NCBI GenBank assembly: GCA_013399855.1
Contig: VXAY01002913.1
Coordinates: 1 to 64,000, forward strand
DNA length: 64,000 bases
DNA from: Oxyruncus cristatus
Lineage: Eukaryota > Chordata > Aves > Passeriformes > Cotingidae
Reading direction: 5' to 3'
The notes under the pieces are model-generated. The model worked only from the letters and a program-made list of their open reading frames with translations. It was not told the DNA's origin and made no database searches. Below, piece after piece: positions 24,900 to 36,292 of the stretch. Every line of letters begins with the position of its first letter. Position 1 is the first letter of the stretch. The translations under genes and the position numbers were made by a program.

Positions 24900-25370
24900 C
24901 AGAGGTAGTTGAGTCAAAGGGACTCGTTTCCAAAATAACCTCGTACACCCTTGGGCTAAAGAACAAGACACTGAGTGGGTATATCGGATTCCCTCTCATG
25001 CAACAGCCTCTGGAAAAATTGAACAACACAATAGACTGCTAAAGACTACACTGAGAGCAATGTGTGGTGGGACCCTCAAATATTGGGATACACATTTAGC
25101 AAAGGCCACCTGGTTAGTCAACAACAGGGGATCTGCCAGTTGGTCTGGCACTGCCTTTTATGGACTGTAGAAGGGGACAAAGTTCCTGTAGTGCATGTTA
25201 AAAAGTATCCTGGGTAAAAGAGTCTGGGGTATTCCTGCCTCAGGCAAAGGCAAACCCATCCATAAGATTGATTTTGCTCAAGAACCTGAGTGCCCTTGGT
25301 GGGTAAGGTGGGAAGTCTTGTGTGTGCCTCAAGGGTTTTTGATTTGGGGTAAGAACATCCAATTAATTAA
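24900..25370 (+). pseudogene. ERV integrase C-terminal remnant
   Basis: In one + frame (codons in phase with 24982) the translation shows retroviral integrase features. These are E-W-V-Y-R-I-P, then S-G-K-I-E-Q-H-N-R-L-L-K (the conserved G-x-x-E-x-x-N helix of the catalytic core, with Glu as the third acidic residue), then W-L-V-N-N-R-G. After two stop codons (near 25168 and 25189) come V-W-G-I-P-A-S-G-K-G-K-P and V-P-Q-G-F, typical of the C-terminal DNA-binding part. The first two acidic residues and the zinc-binding N-terminus are deleted. It is a dead gene. Confidence 0.75.
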
Positions 25371-25753
25371 ATTGCATTATAGTAATTGCTGTATAGCACT
25401 GTATATTATCACTTCTACAGTGTCTATGTGCTCATCATCACACTGGGATTGGAACCCCACTCCCTTTTGATTGCTATATTAATGTAAATTAACTGGAGAA
25501 GTGCAGTGGTGATGGAATTAGAACTGACTTCAACATGCAACAATCCAACACCACACATCATCTTTGCTGCCTGAAAGACTGTTATGACAGATGGAGCCTG
25601 ATTTCCTGGACTAAATTAACTCAATGGATGGTCCATAGACTAAGGTAATGTATCTAAGGGATTATATCTATGTGCATGTATCAAAAAACAGGGAAGGTGA
25701 TAGGGTATTGAAGTGTGGCATGACATAACTGGTATGGAATAAGTGGTGGATAC

Positions 25754-26333
25754 TGTCCTGGTTTCAGTTAATTTTCTTCTTAGTAGCTGACACAGTGCTG
25801 TGTTTTGGTTTTAGTGTGAAATAATGTTGATAACACACTGATATTTTAGTTGTTACTAAGTAGAGCTTACTTTAAATCGAAGACTTTTTGGTTTCCCATG
25901 CTCTGCTAGTGAGCAGGTGTACAAGAAGCTGGGAGGGAACATGGCCAGGACAGCTGACCTGAACTGGCCAAAGGGATATTCCATGCCATGGAGTGCCACG
26001 CTCAGTATAGAAATGGTGGGGAGTTGTCCAGGAGCCGCTGATCACTGCTCAGCAGTGGGATGGGCATCGGTCAATGGGTGAGCAACCGTATTGCATATCA
26101 CTTCTTTTTCTTGGGCTTTATGCCTCCTTCTCCTTTTCCCTTTTAAAATTATTTTTACTATTATTGTTATTACCATCATCATATTTTGCATTTTTCAGTT
26201 ATTGAAGTGTTCTTAATCCTTGAATCTTACCTTCCATGCTCCCTTCCCCATCCCCTTGCAGGGAGGGGAGTGAGCAAGTGGCTGCATGGTACTTAGTGAC
26301 TGGCTGGGGTCATTAGGGGTCATTACCACAACA
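25754..26333 (+). mobile_element. 3' LTR of decayed ERV
   Basis: About 580 bp, TGTCCTGG...accacaaca. It is preceded by the purine-rich 'ggaataagtggtggatac', the likely polypurine-tract region. The TATA position (about 26007) reads agtatagaaat, a weakened TATA box. Confidence 0.88.
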
Positions 26334-27058
26334 GTAATGCAGACGTGGAAGCAGGGAAGCACAGGATAAAGAACAAAGGAAATATAGCAGCGTGAGGTGA
26401 GTGTTAATAAGGTTAATTCATATTTTGTGTGAGATGGTTGACAGTGGCAGGAACGTGGTATTTGTTTTCTGTTTAGGAGGTAAAAACATGATATAAGGGT
26501 CTGGAATTGATAGCATAGTAGATGTAGGATCACATTATATTTCAGGTGAAATTTCTACTTCTTCTCCCCTCTCAAAGAGACATAAAATCTGGGATGATCT
26601 GTAAGATCACCTTATAGTCAACAGTATGTTTTCTTTGTAGTATGGTGTTGTACATTTCTCAGGAATGCATTAGTCACTCCAAAATAGTATATATACAGGA
26701 CCAACCTGGAGGCATGTAGTATAAATGGGAAGTAGAGAAACATAGGCTGAAAATTTCTTTGTGAGAAGCAATTAACCTGCTAGACCCACTTGGCTCAGAA
26801 GAGAGAGGCACAGAAGGAGTTGTGAAGCTACAGTATTTAATACAATAAGCATGGAATGAGGATTTGGAAGGATTCTTGTTTTCATTATAAAATTTCAGTA
26901 GCAGAGGTAACTGATTAATTAATTAGTATTTATCAGTGTCCTTATCCAAGCATATGTGGCATACCAAGAATATTTGGTACAAGAACATAATGCAGGATTG
27001 GGAACAGTTATGAAAGAAATATTGGTGTCGAGGGGGAGGGAGTAACTAAAAATGTACT
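26334..27058. other. Intergenic, no recognised feature
   Basis: Spacer between two LTR insertions. Nothing recognised. Confidence 0.6.
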
Positions 27059-27638
27059 GTTGTGGTTTAACCCTTGTAGGCAGCTAAGCACCACCCAGTC
27101 ACTCGCTCACTCCCCTGCAGTGGGATGGGGGAGTGAAACGGAAGGGTAGAAGTGCGAAAACTCATGGGTTGAGATAAAGATGGTTTAATAGGTAACGCAA
27201 ATGCTGCATGCATAAGCAAAGCAAAAATAAGGAATTCATTCATTACTTCCCATCAGCAGGCAAATATTTTGCCATCTCCAGGAAAGCAGGGCTCCATTAT
27301 GCATAACAGTTATTTGGAAAGACAAACACTGTAAGTCTGATCCTCCCCCTTTCTCCTTCTCTCCCCAGCTTTTATCGCTGAGCACGATGCCATATGGTAT
27401 GGAACATCCCTTTGGTCACTGGGGTCAGCTGTCCTGGCTGTGTCCTCTCATGACTTCTTCCACATTCCCAGCCTACTCATTGGCAGGGCAATGAGAAACA
27501 GAAAAAGCCTTGATGTTGTAGAAGTGCTACTCAGCAATAACAAAAACTTTGGTGTATTATTGACTCTGTTTTGGTCACAAATCCAAAGCATAGTACCATA
27601 TAAGCTGCTATGAAGAAAATTAACTCTTAGCCCAAACA
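27059..27638 (-). mobile_element. Solo LTR, TGTACTGG-related family
   Basis: The + strand begins TGTTGTGGTTTAACCC, the reverse complement of the usual LTR end (gggttaaaccacaaca), and runs about 580 bp. It matches, inverted, the LTR at 31074 over 'cagccaggacagctgacccc', ataccatatggcatcgtgctc, 'acagtgtttgtctttcca' and 'gaattccttatttttgct'. There is no primer-binding site or internal region on either side. The outer edge near 27638 is approximate because the first bases are degraded. Confidence 0.88.
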
Positions 27639-29677
27639 ATGAGTGCTTAGAGAACTTTAATCCCATTAGTTGGTCATGGAACATCTGCAAATAATGAATA
27701 TTCATAAAAATCAAGGAGTTTTCTTCTGGCAGTTCCTCAAGAGTCAAATTGTACTCCCATTTTGAAAGGAGATAGAGATGATCAGATTTTGCATTTCTAT
27801 CAGAAAGAGATACTAACTATTGAACAAACCTAGTCTACTGCTTGCTGTTATCAAAGGAAACTGCTATCCAGTACCTCAGAGCCCTTTGGATCATGCTAAC
27901 TTTAGATACATTGTCTAGCTGCAGATGGTTCTTTTTATTTAGAATGCAGAAATAAAAGGCATCCATTTAAATGCAAATTTGCCACTATGTCCTATGGAAT
28001 TTCCTCTCACTGAACAGTGTTGTGGCATACATTTACTGTGACTGGAAAAATACTGACACTCATGTATGCCTATCCCTATTTTGATGCAGTAAAGTGCAAG
28101 AGCTGTCAACTGTCATGGTTTCAGACAAACAACTGCCAAGAAGAAATCTTACATTATAGCATGTTGACATACTCATGTATGAATAGGGGGTAGCTGTCCA
28201 GCTTAATTTTTTCATTAAAAACAGAACACTAGTCTATCAGCTTTTTGCAGAATCAAAGATTCACATTCTCTGAATTTTTCTTGACTGATGCGAAGGTTTT
28301 GAAAAGATGATAGCCAAATTTAATATTTCATGACAGATAATTTGCATCTTTTCAAGGTCCCACCTTCTAGCAGTTGTCAAATCTCTCATATTTCTTCCAA
28401 GCAGTGTCACGAATCTGATTGCCATAACAAATATTAACAAGATTACATCACGTAATTTCTTTCTTTGTTCATGTGGTATCAGTATCGCAGAATAAATCCC
28501 AGAACCTCGTGTTATTGTGACACTAATGCTTTCAAAGCCAGTATCAATGTGTCTAGGTTTTCTGTTTTGTTGGTCTGGTTTGGTCTGTATTGGGTTTCTC
28601 ATTTTGATTAGCTTATTTTATTTTTCCTTTGAAACAGGAATTGTGAGACAGCTAACAGCTTTGGGACAGGTATGCTCAGTATCATGTGTGATGCCAACCT
28701 TGCTTCTAGTTTCATTTTTCTCTCATGGATTTAAAAAAAAAAAAAAAGGAAAAGAATATAAAAGGATCAAACCGACTTAATTATCAAGTGTGACTGTCTA
28801 GTTATGTGGTGACCTGGGTTCTGATCTTACATTCACTATGAAGTATTTATTTTGTTTATGTGCTTAGTGTGTGGTTTAGTTTCAATGACATGAGATTCCA
28901 TAGTTCTTGAACAAATTAAACTCTTATTCCTGCAGGTAAATCTGAACTTACCACTTTAGTCAAAGCTACACTGGGCCATGAATTTAAGAATATCTTTAAG
29001 AACTTTGCAGAATAATAGCCCATAACTGTGTAAGAAATAATTTTTTTGGAAACACTATTCAAAAGTACATTCTGTAATTTCCTTCCCTTCATATCATATT
29101 TCAAGCATATTCAATTTGCTGTCCACAAAATCTTTTAGGTATCATTTAGGTATTAGAGTTTTCCTTTGTCCATGGAATATTTGTAGGGAATGACAATATT
29201 TAAAAAGTGCCCCAGCCCTGCACTGAGAATTGAATGATATATCATACTTGAATTAAAATAAATCATACTCTAATTAAAATTCAAGGTATTAAAATTAGTT
29301 GAATGTCTCTGAATTGTGTTTCCCATTTTCCCCTCTTTCTGCCTTTTTTTCCCCTACTGTAACAACCTTTTCTTTAACCTGTGAGTTCCTGTTGTTTGAT
29401 TTTTTTAAGCCATGTGCTGGAGGACTGTTGATGTAAAAGCTCTGAATTCCCTTTTTCAAATCAGCAGCAAGTGTAATAAATGAAGCAGAGCTTGGCACCA
29501 AACCTATGCTACCCCTTCAGAGATTTTTCCCTCTAACACTCCTCGGTGTGATTTAGAAAGACCATACGCACTGCGGTATCTTCCTCAGTTCTCCCTCACA
29601 CTGCTAAGTATGAAAAGAATCTCTCTGCCAGTAAGTGTGCCTGGGACTCTCTTCCAGTCTGTCATTCACCTGCTTAA
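27639..29677. other. Intergenic, no recognised feature
   Basis: A tgtcatggtttcag near 28113 resembles an LTR start but is followed by nothing alignable. A poly(A) run lies at about 28733-28748. No gene recognised. Confidence 0.5.
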
Positions 29678-29726
29678 AATTATTTATTATTTATTATTAT
29701 TATTATTTATTCTAAATTATTATTGA
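29678..29726. repeat. (TTA)n/(TTTA)n microsatellite
   Basis: Imperfect units of tta and ttta, then aaattattattg. Confidence 0.9.
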
Positions 29727-29883
29727 GGAAGGTCAGATGATATTAGTGCACATTGTTGCCAGGTAAGAGGAAGCCCATGCTCTGAAGAATTTACAGTCAA
29801 AATAGACAAACCAGAGTGGAGAACAGAACAAGTCTCTTTTAGCACCTGAGCACAAAGAATCCACATACAAGGTCCACATCTGC

Positions 29884-30155
29884 AGCTCATTGTCTTCTTC
29901 TGCTGCTTCTGCTTCCTCTGTTTTTTTTTATGCTTCTACTTCTTTTCTGTTCCATATCCATCTTGTTCTTTATGTTCTTCTTTTATTTCTGTTTCTCCTT
30001 CTTCTTCTCCTCCTTCTACTTCTTCTCCTGCTGCTGCTTTTTTGGCTTCTTATTCTCCTTTTCCTGCTGCTTCTTATTCTTCTGTTTCTTCTGCTGTTTT
30101 TGCTTCTGCTTTTCTGCTTCTTCTTCATGTGCATCTGTTTCTTCTTCTTCATGGA
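29884..30155. repeat. Pyrimidine (TTC/CTG)n array, left part
   Basis: About 270 bp of ttcttctgctgcttctgc-type sequence, C/T-rich on the + strand. It is interrupted at its right end by a CR1 insertion and resumes at 30339. Confidence 0.9.
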
Positions 30156-30338
30156 GTCATAGCATCACAGAATGGTTTGGGTTGGAAGCGACCTTAAAGA
30201 TCATCTAGTTTCACCCTCCTCTGCCAGAGGCAGGGACACCTTCCACTAGACCGGGTTGCTCAGGGCCCCATCCAACTTGATCTCAAAACATCCAGGGAAG
30301 GGGCATCTGCAGCTTCTGTGGGCAACCTGTTCCAGTGT
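30156..30338 (-). mobile_element. CR1 LINE 3' end inserted in a pyrimidine array
   Basis: Begins gtcatagcatcacagaatgg and continues 'tttgggttggaagcgacctt', 'cagggacaccttccactaga', 'ttgctcagggccccatccaa', ending 'gggcaacctgttccagtgtt'. It is the 3'-terminal 180 bp of CR1, antisense. Confidence 0.95.
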
Positions 30339-30495
30339 TGTTGTTGTTGCTGTTCTTCTTCTTCTCCTCCTTCTCCTTCTCATGATTCTATTTCTTCTAC
30401 TGGTTCTACTGCTTCTTCTTTTCCGTTTTTTGCTTCTTTTTCTTTTCTTCTTCTGCTGCTGCTTTTACTTCTGGTTCTTCTTCTTCTTGTCCAGT
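30339..30495. repeat. Pyrimidine (TTC/CTG)n array, right part
   Basis: Starts ttgttgttgctgttcttc and continues as cttctcctcc/cttctgctgctg-like units, of the same type as the left part. Confidence 0.9.
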
Positions 30496-31073
30496 AGATG
30501 TCAACTAACCACTATCTCCAGTGATTTTTTTTTATGCAAGCAAAACTTATATCATTCCTCTCTAGATTTGTCTTTATCGGATGAAACATTCCAAATACCT
30601 TTGGTCTATCCTGCTGTCTACTTAAAGGAATCTACATTTCTCTGGAGGGAAATTTTAAATTATTCATACAGTTTAAAATTGCTGTGTGCAGGCAAAGAGT
30701 ATTAGAGTCACTGTGAAATACACATAAATTAAAATTATAAATGCAATTATTTTTTTCTTATTTAGGTGTTTGGGGTTTTTTTTTAATTCTGTGCAGTGTT
30801 TTGTATTTCACAGGCAGATAATCTAGACATAGATTATATAGAGAATTATGATGGTGGATAGAACTGCCTTTCAGAGGAATCTCAGCAGACTGGAGAAATT
30901 GAACGAACTTCATTAAGGTACATACGAAGTCCTCCATCTGTGATTGAAGACCACATAGCCACGATTGACAGTGCCTTGCTAGAGCCTTGAAAGGGAACAA
31001 GTTGGCCTTTACCTACTCAGTCCAATTCACTTTGTGGACCACAGAATGTAAATGCAGTTGCTTGTTAAGACAC
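30496..31073. other. Intergenic, no recognised feature
   Basis: AT-rich. Nothing recognised. Confidence 0.6.
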
Positions 31074-31545
31074 TGTACTGGTTTTGGCTGAGATAGAGTT
31101 AATTTTCTTCATAATAGCTTACATGGTACTATGCTTTGAATTTGTGACCAAAACAGTGCCACTACATGCAACTTTTCTTCTTGCTGAGTAGCACTTGCAC
31201 AACATCAAGGCCTCTTCTGTTTCTGACATGGCCCTGCCAATGAGTAGGCTGGAGAAGTGGAAGAAGTTGGAAGAGGGCACAGCCAGGACAGCTGACCCCA
31301 ATGACCAAAGAGATGTCCCATACCATATGGCATCGTGCTCAGTATACAAAGCCAGGGAAAAGAAGGAAGGAGGGTGGAGATTCAGAGTTACAGTGTTTGT
31401 CTTTCCAAGTAACTGTTACTTGTCATTAAGCCCTATTTTCCTGGAAAACATCTGCCTGTTGAATGGAAGTAATGCATGAATTCCTTATTTTTGCTTGCTT
31501 ATCCATGCAGTTTTTGCTTTAACCCCTTTCTTTTTCCCCTTCTCT
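31074..31545 (+). mobile_element. 3'-truncated LTR, TGTACTGG family
   Basis: Starts TGTACTGGTTTTGGCTGAGA. It aligns with the inverted LTR at 27059-27638, roughly 85% identical over long blocks by eye, until about 31545, where similarity is lost. The terminal ~100 bp of the LTR is missing. The TATA position reads cagtatacaaag. Confidence 0.85.
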
Positions 31546-34500
31546 TTTCAATATTTTTCTTACTCATCAGGTCTGTGAAGAGTAAGAACCATCTTTTGAT
31601 TCTCATTCATTTGCTTTTCGTACAGTGTGAAAAAAAGTCTCTTGTATGTACAGTTTCTTTAAAGAGTCCTTCACAATCAAAGCATTGTAGAGGGAACTCA
31701 GTATAAGTCCAAATCAGACAATTTATCTCTGAGAAAACTTCAGTCATATGCTAGAGAAAAGTGTAGCTATCAGTGTAATGACTGTTGCTTAACTTTGGTT
31801 GTCATATGCTAGAACAGAAGTAACATTAAGAATGAAAGTACACACATTTATTGATGTGTTACAAAAAGTAAATACTAGAGGGAAATGCAAGTAAAATATG
31901 ATTATGTTCATTTTAGCTATCTAAAATGTATCTGTAATTGAAGAGAGATAAATTTACGTAACAGGTAATCTCAGGTAAATATTTATCTATTTTTAAATTT
32001 TTTTATGAATGTCTCGGGAAAAAAAACATTTGCCTGCTGTAATGATCCTGACCATGAGACTGCTATACATTGAGGAATATTGAGACTCCTATACATTGAG
32101 GATCCACATAACAGTGTCCTGACTAGGCCCAGGTTTGTGCTGTGATGCGCTGCATGTATAGTGTGGCCTTCAGGCTTGTGTTGTACCACACAAGTTCCTT
32201 GGGCACAGGATAAACTCAGACTGCTCATTGTAACTGATGAACTTCCTTGAAGCTTCCACTTGGTACTGGCTACCTGTATGGCTTTTCTTTTATCTAACTG
32301 TACACCAACAAGTTCTCATGTAAACATCCTCAAAGGATAGGGACCAATATTTATTTTAGCCTAGAATGTTTCAGATATTTTTATGGGCTCAACAAAAGTC
32401 TGAGATATATAGGTTGACTAGAAGGACCCTCAAACAGTCACACCTTGTGAGAGGAGTGGGGATTTGCAGAAATATCCTGCAGAATTATGCTTTTAGAATT
32501 TTGGGTATCCTCTAAATATTCATTAGCTTTGTCTTTGTGAGATCCCTTTCTTACTGTAGTGTAGACACTCCCAGCATGGTACAGGTCAAATAACATCAGT
32601 CGTCCAATTTTAGTTGTTTCTTAAAAACCTGTGGGAGCAAATCATAAAGGTTTAGACATAAGAAATGCAATTGCTAGTCAGACACTGTAGAAATATTTCA
32701 TAGATCTTTTGTATGCCATTTATTTGAAATCTTACAGCATGTTCTGTCTCTCAAGAGATAGAGTTTAAAGTTCTGCCTCTCATGTCTCTCATATTATCAG
32801 TCCAAAGAGATAAGCACGAAAAGTACTTTCCTTTTGTATTTCATTGCACTGCTCTCTTTGTGAAACCTGACTTTGGTCTAAATCAATCCAATCTAAATTC
32901 TGCCAATAACAAGAGATGTTTGCCTCCAGACTTTTAGTAAAAATAATCTTTGAAATCAATTACTACCAATCCTGTGATTTTGCTTTAGGCAAACAGAGCA
33001 CACATCAATTCCTGTGGGCCAGATCCCAAACTATTTATTCTGCTCAAGGTGCTCTGAAAAGGCAGGTTCCAGTAACACAAAAATTTTGACCATTACTTCC
33101 TTTAATTATCCTTGCTTTTATACTCCAATTAAAAAAGCCATAATTCCTGTTAAAAAAAGACAGTAAGAAATGTTTTTAATAAAGAGAAAATATTCTCATT
33201 TGACACTATTTTTTTCTTATGAACCATGATTTATAGTAAGTCAAATAGGAATAGTCATCTTAACAACTGAGTAGAACTCTAAAATAAATAAAAAAAGGGA
33301 GAAGGTGCTCAAGAAAAAAATATTTGGAGAAAGTTCTTTTAAAAAAGTACCAACTTTGGGTTTTGATGCACTGACTTTAGCAAAGACTGCATAAGCTCAA
33401 ACACTTCCCAGAATTCTCAAGGCAGTGCACAAAGCCTCATTCAAATGCACTGAGACCTAAATGACCAGTGGGATTCCGTCTACCCCTTTAGATAAGCATG
33501 AAAATCTGGTATACTACAAACGGCAAGTTAGATATGCCATTCTTTAACTTTTAAAGATCATCAGTTATGCATGATTGCATAAGTCTTTTGTTAATTAAAC
33601 AGGGTATAAGACCAAATGCCTTCGAATTTCCAAATCTAAGTGCTTAATGAAAGACTCTAGGTTTTGATATTTTCTAACTGGGATTATTGACACAGCACTT
33701 TGATTAGATGGTTTTACTTCTGGATATCAATATATTAACACTTTTCTACCACTTCTTGTTCCTAGGAGAAGGTTCTTGAATCTTCATTCAAAAGTTGGAG
33801 AGAGAAATCGGGAAAAATTTATCTCTCTTGGAAGAGAAATTTTGGTGCATCTCATAAAGAACTTTTAAAAACTGATGGCTTCAGAACTCCTAAATGCATC
33901 AAAATTGAATATGGAAAAAGAAACACTAAAAAAATTCCCCAAAAACATAACAAACAAAGAAAAACAAACAAAAACCCCAAAACCAAATACGTGGAAGGTA
34001 CTCCACTAATGAAGTAACACTGGAGGCTTCTCACAGTACAGAACATTCTTCAGTTAAATAGTTGCTCCCTTTTTGATGATGCTTTCACTTTCCTAGCAAA
34101 ACTGAAGGAACTGTCAAAAATAAAAAATGGGGTCCTTAGCCTCATTTTCTTTCCTGTCCTTATGCTTACATCAAACATGCATATGACAATAATCCTGGCA
34201 CTTGATGCATGACAAAACCAAAGAACTGACAAACTATGTAGAAATCCTGAGTGCCAAGATAAAATCTATAGCTAATGTTAGCTAACAGCGGATGATTATC
34301 CCAACACATTTACTGTAAGTGCAGAAAATGGAGAGGAGTTGAAAAGAAGACAATATGTCTTTAAAAAAATTGCATGTTAGGGTACTGCTAATAGACAAAA
34401 TGGATTTTCCCAAGTGAGAGACACTTTACAAAGCAGGTGTCAAAAAAGCATAGGAGGCTTTGCATATCAAAAGAACTGTGTCTCTTAATTATGAGACTCC

Positions 34501-36215
34501 CTCAGAACTCTTAGCAAGTCAAGGAAAAGCGTGCTTATATAAAAATCAACTGCTGTTGTAAATGGATTCTAGGAATTGTGTCATGTACTGGCCTGACAAC
34601 TCTAGTGGCTGAAAGCATTCAATAACAAAAAAGGAAACAGCTGTGCAGACTTTCCTGCCTCCCTCCTGCAAAAGTGTCTTGTTTCTATTGTACCAGATCT
34701 CTCCCAAGATACTTCCATTTTTTTTCTCCAAGCCTGTTTCATCCATGGCCTTTCTGATGGTGACTGAAGGTTTAGTCCTGCCACCACAAGGATTCATGCT
34801 GCACTTAAGTGTGACTTCAGGAGGGAGTAGGGAGTGCTAAGTTTGCACTGAGATAATCGTGTTCTTGTAAATAAAGCAATATGCAATTTCTGAGAATGCT
34901 CAAATGGATTTTTATCTGTCTTTACCATATGAGTGATTTCTGTTTGAAACTTAAATAAAAATCATATCTAAAATTTAAATGTGGTCTGTGCTCCTATGCA
35001 AATCCTGGATTCCACTGTGTCCGTGCCACAGGATTTATCAGGAGTCTGCACATTGAAATTTATTGGCTTTTGTCCAGCTTTCCAAAGAAAACTTAAACCA
35101 ATTCTTAAACAGTTTCAACCAATTTTAACATGATTTTTCTATCTAACATTGTTGCTGACCCACACCTACAAATGGTCAAATCTACTTCATGTAAGAATTG
35201 CAACATCAGCATTAAGAGGTTCACATAAATAAACTTGAAAATACCTTAGTGAGATCTGTAAAGAAGACTGTGTCATCTCGTTTTGGAGAGTAGAAGAAAT
35301 TAAATCCAGATAAATCAAAAAAATAATTTTGAGTGTGTCTGAAACATCTGGAAGAAAGAAAGCCTGATTCAGATGATCTTATTGTTCATTTTGTACTGTT
35401 TAGCTACTTTCTTCTATAAGGATAATTTCTTCCTGGGCTTGTATAATATGGTCCTTTCACTAGCCAAGAAGACACATTGTCTTTGTAAATTTGTTAAATC
35501 AATCATGCATTAAAACAGGACTGCTAAAACACTCAGATCAGATTCTTACTTTTGTCATTTTCACTGTCTTTAGAAATGGTGAATTTCCTATTTGGTAGAT
35601 GAAAATCTTATTCATCATGTACGTTAAGCAGCATTTTTTAAAGAAATGGAATTCAACTCAAAACTCAAAAGGATTTTAATTTATTTTATTCTTAAGTGAA
35701 GCTGCTGTAAAGATTTTGGCTATATAAAAATAAAGTTTATCAATTTACTTTCACTGAAAAAGAATCCTTCTAGTAAGAAAGATAACTATTATCTATAGCT
35801 GTATTGTTTTGGATCACCATGCCTGATATAACAGAAAAGAAAAACTAGATTTGTTCAGAGATTTTTTGTTGTTGTTTTGGAACATCTGTCAGTTTTTCCC
35901 TTTTGGATAAATCAAACATCAAGCAGCCCCAGACGAAGCGATTCAAATGAAATGACTGTTCTTTTTGTATCTAGAGGATACAGAACTAGTTGCCAAAGGC
36001 AACTGGTGGATTGATGGGAAAAGGAATTTGAGTATTGTTATTTAAGTATTCTACACAGAATCTGATCACCACTGACTGATGGATTTTCATGAGGTTATGA
36101 GAAACTCGACTTCATTTTTAAATGTTCATAAGCAGAACATTACACTCATGAAGATTTTTTTAATTTCAGAGTTTATTTTTAGGGATGTATTCAAAGATTA
36201 AATCTGGAAAAATTA
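31546..36215. other. Intergenic, no recognised gene
   Basis: About 4.7 kb of AT-rich sequence. It includes a 21-bp near-repeat (32056-32076 and 32082-32102, one mismatch) and an A/C-rich tract at 33925-33990. No exon or transposon was recognised. Confidence 0.55.
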
Positions 36216-36292
36216 TCACAGAATCATAGAATCATAGAACCGTTTAGTTGGAAGGGATCCTAAGGATCATCTAGTTCCAACACCGTGGGGGG
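36216..36292 (-). mobile_element. CR1 LINE 3'-end remnant
   Basis: Starts tcacagaatcatagaatcat, three units of the inverted CR1 tail, then 'ttggaagggatcctaaggat' and agttccaacaccgtgggg. Only 77 bp is present, a very short 5'-truncated copy. Confidence 0.93.

Larger units (their letters stand above)
23691..26333 (+). mobile_element. Decayed endogenous retrovirus (LTR - remnant - LTR)
   Basis: A 2.6-kb provirus remnant with 5' LTR 23691-24261, a primer-binding site, a leader, a large deletion, integrase remnants, and 3' LTR 25754-26333. Gag, protease, reverse transcriptase and most of the rest of pol are absent. The two LTRs differ at many positions, roughly one in six by eye, so the insertion is old, or the pair was built from two insertions. 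The flanking five bases (atatt and gtaat) do not form a clear target-site duplication. The class is uncertain: LTR style resembles avian ERVL-type families, but the primer site is lysine-like. Confidence 0.85.

Noticed and set aside
28113..28200. LTR-like start tgtcatggtttcag
   Set aside because: The similarity to the TGTCCTGG family stops after about 14 bases, and no LTR end follows.
28261..28602. 113-codon open frame on the minus strand
   Set aside because: No family resemblance, splice context or regulatory signal. Length is within chance for this window.
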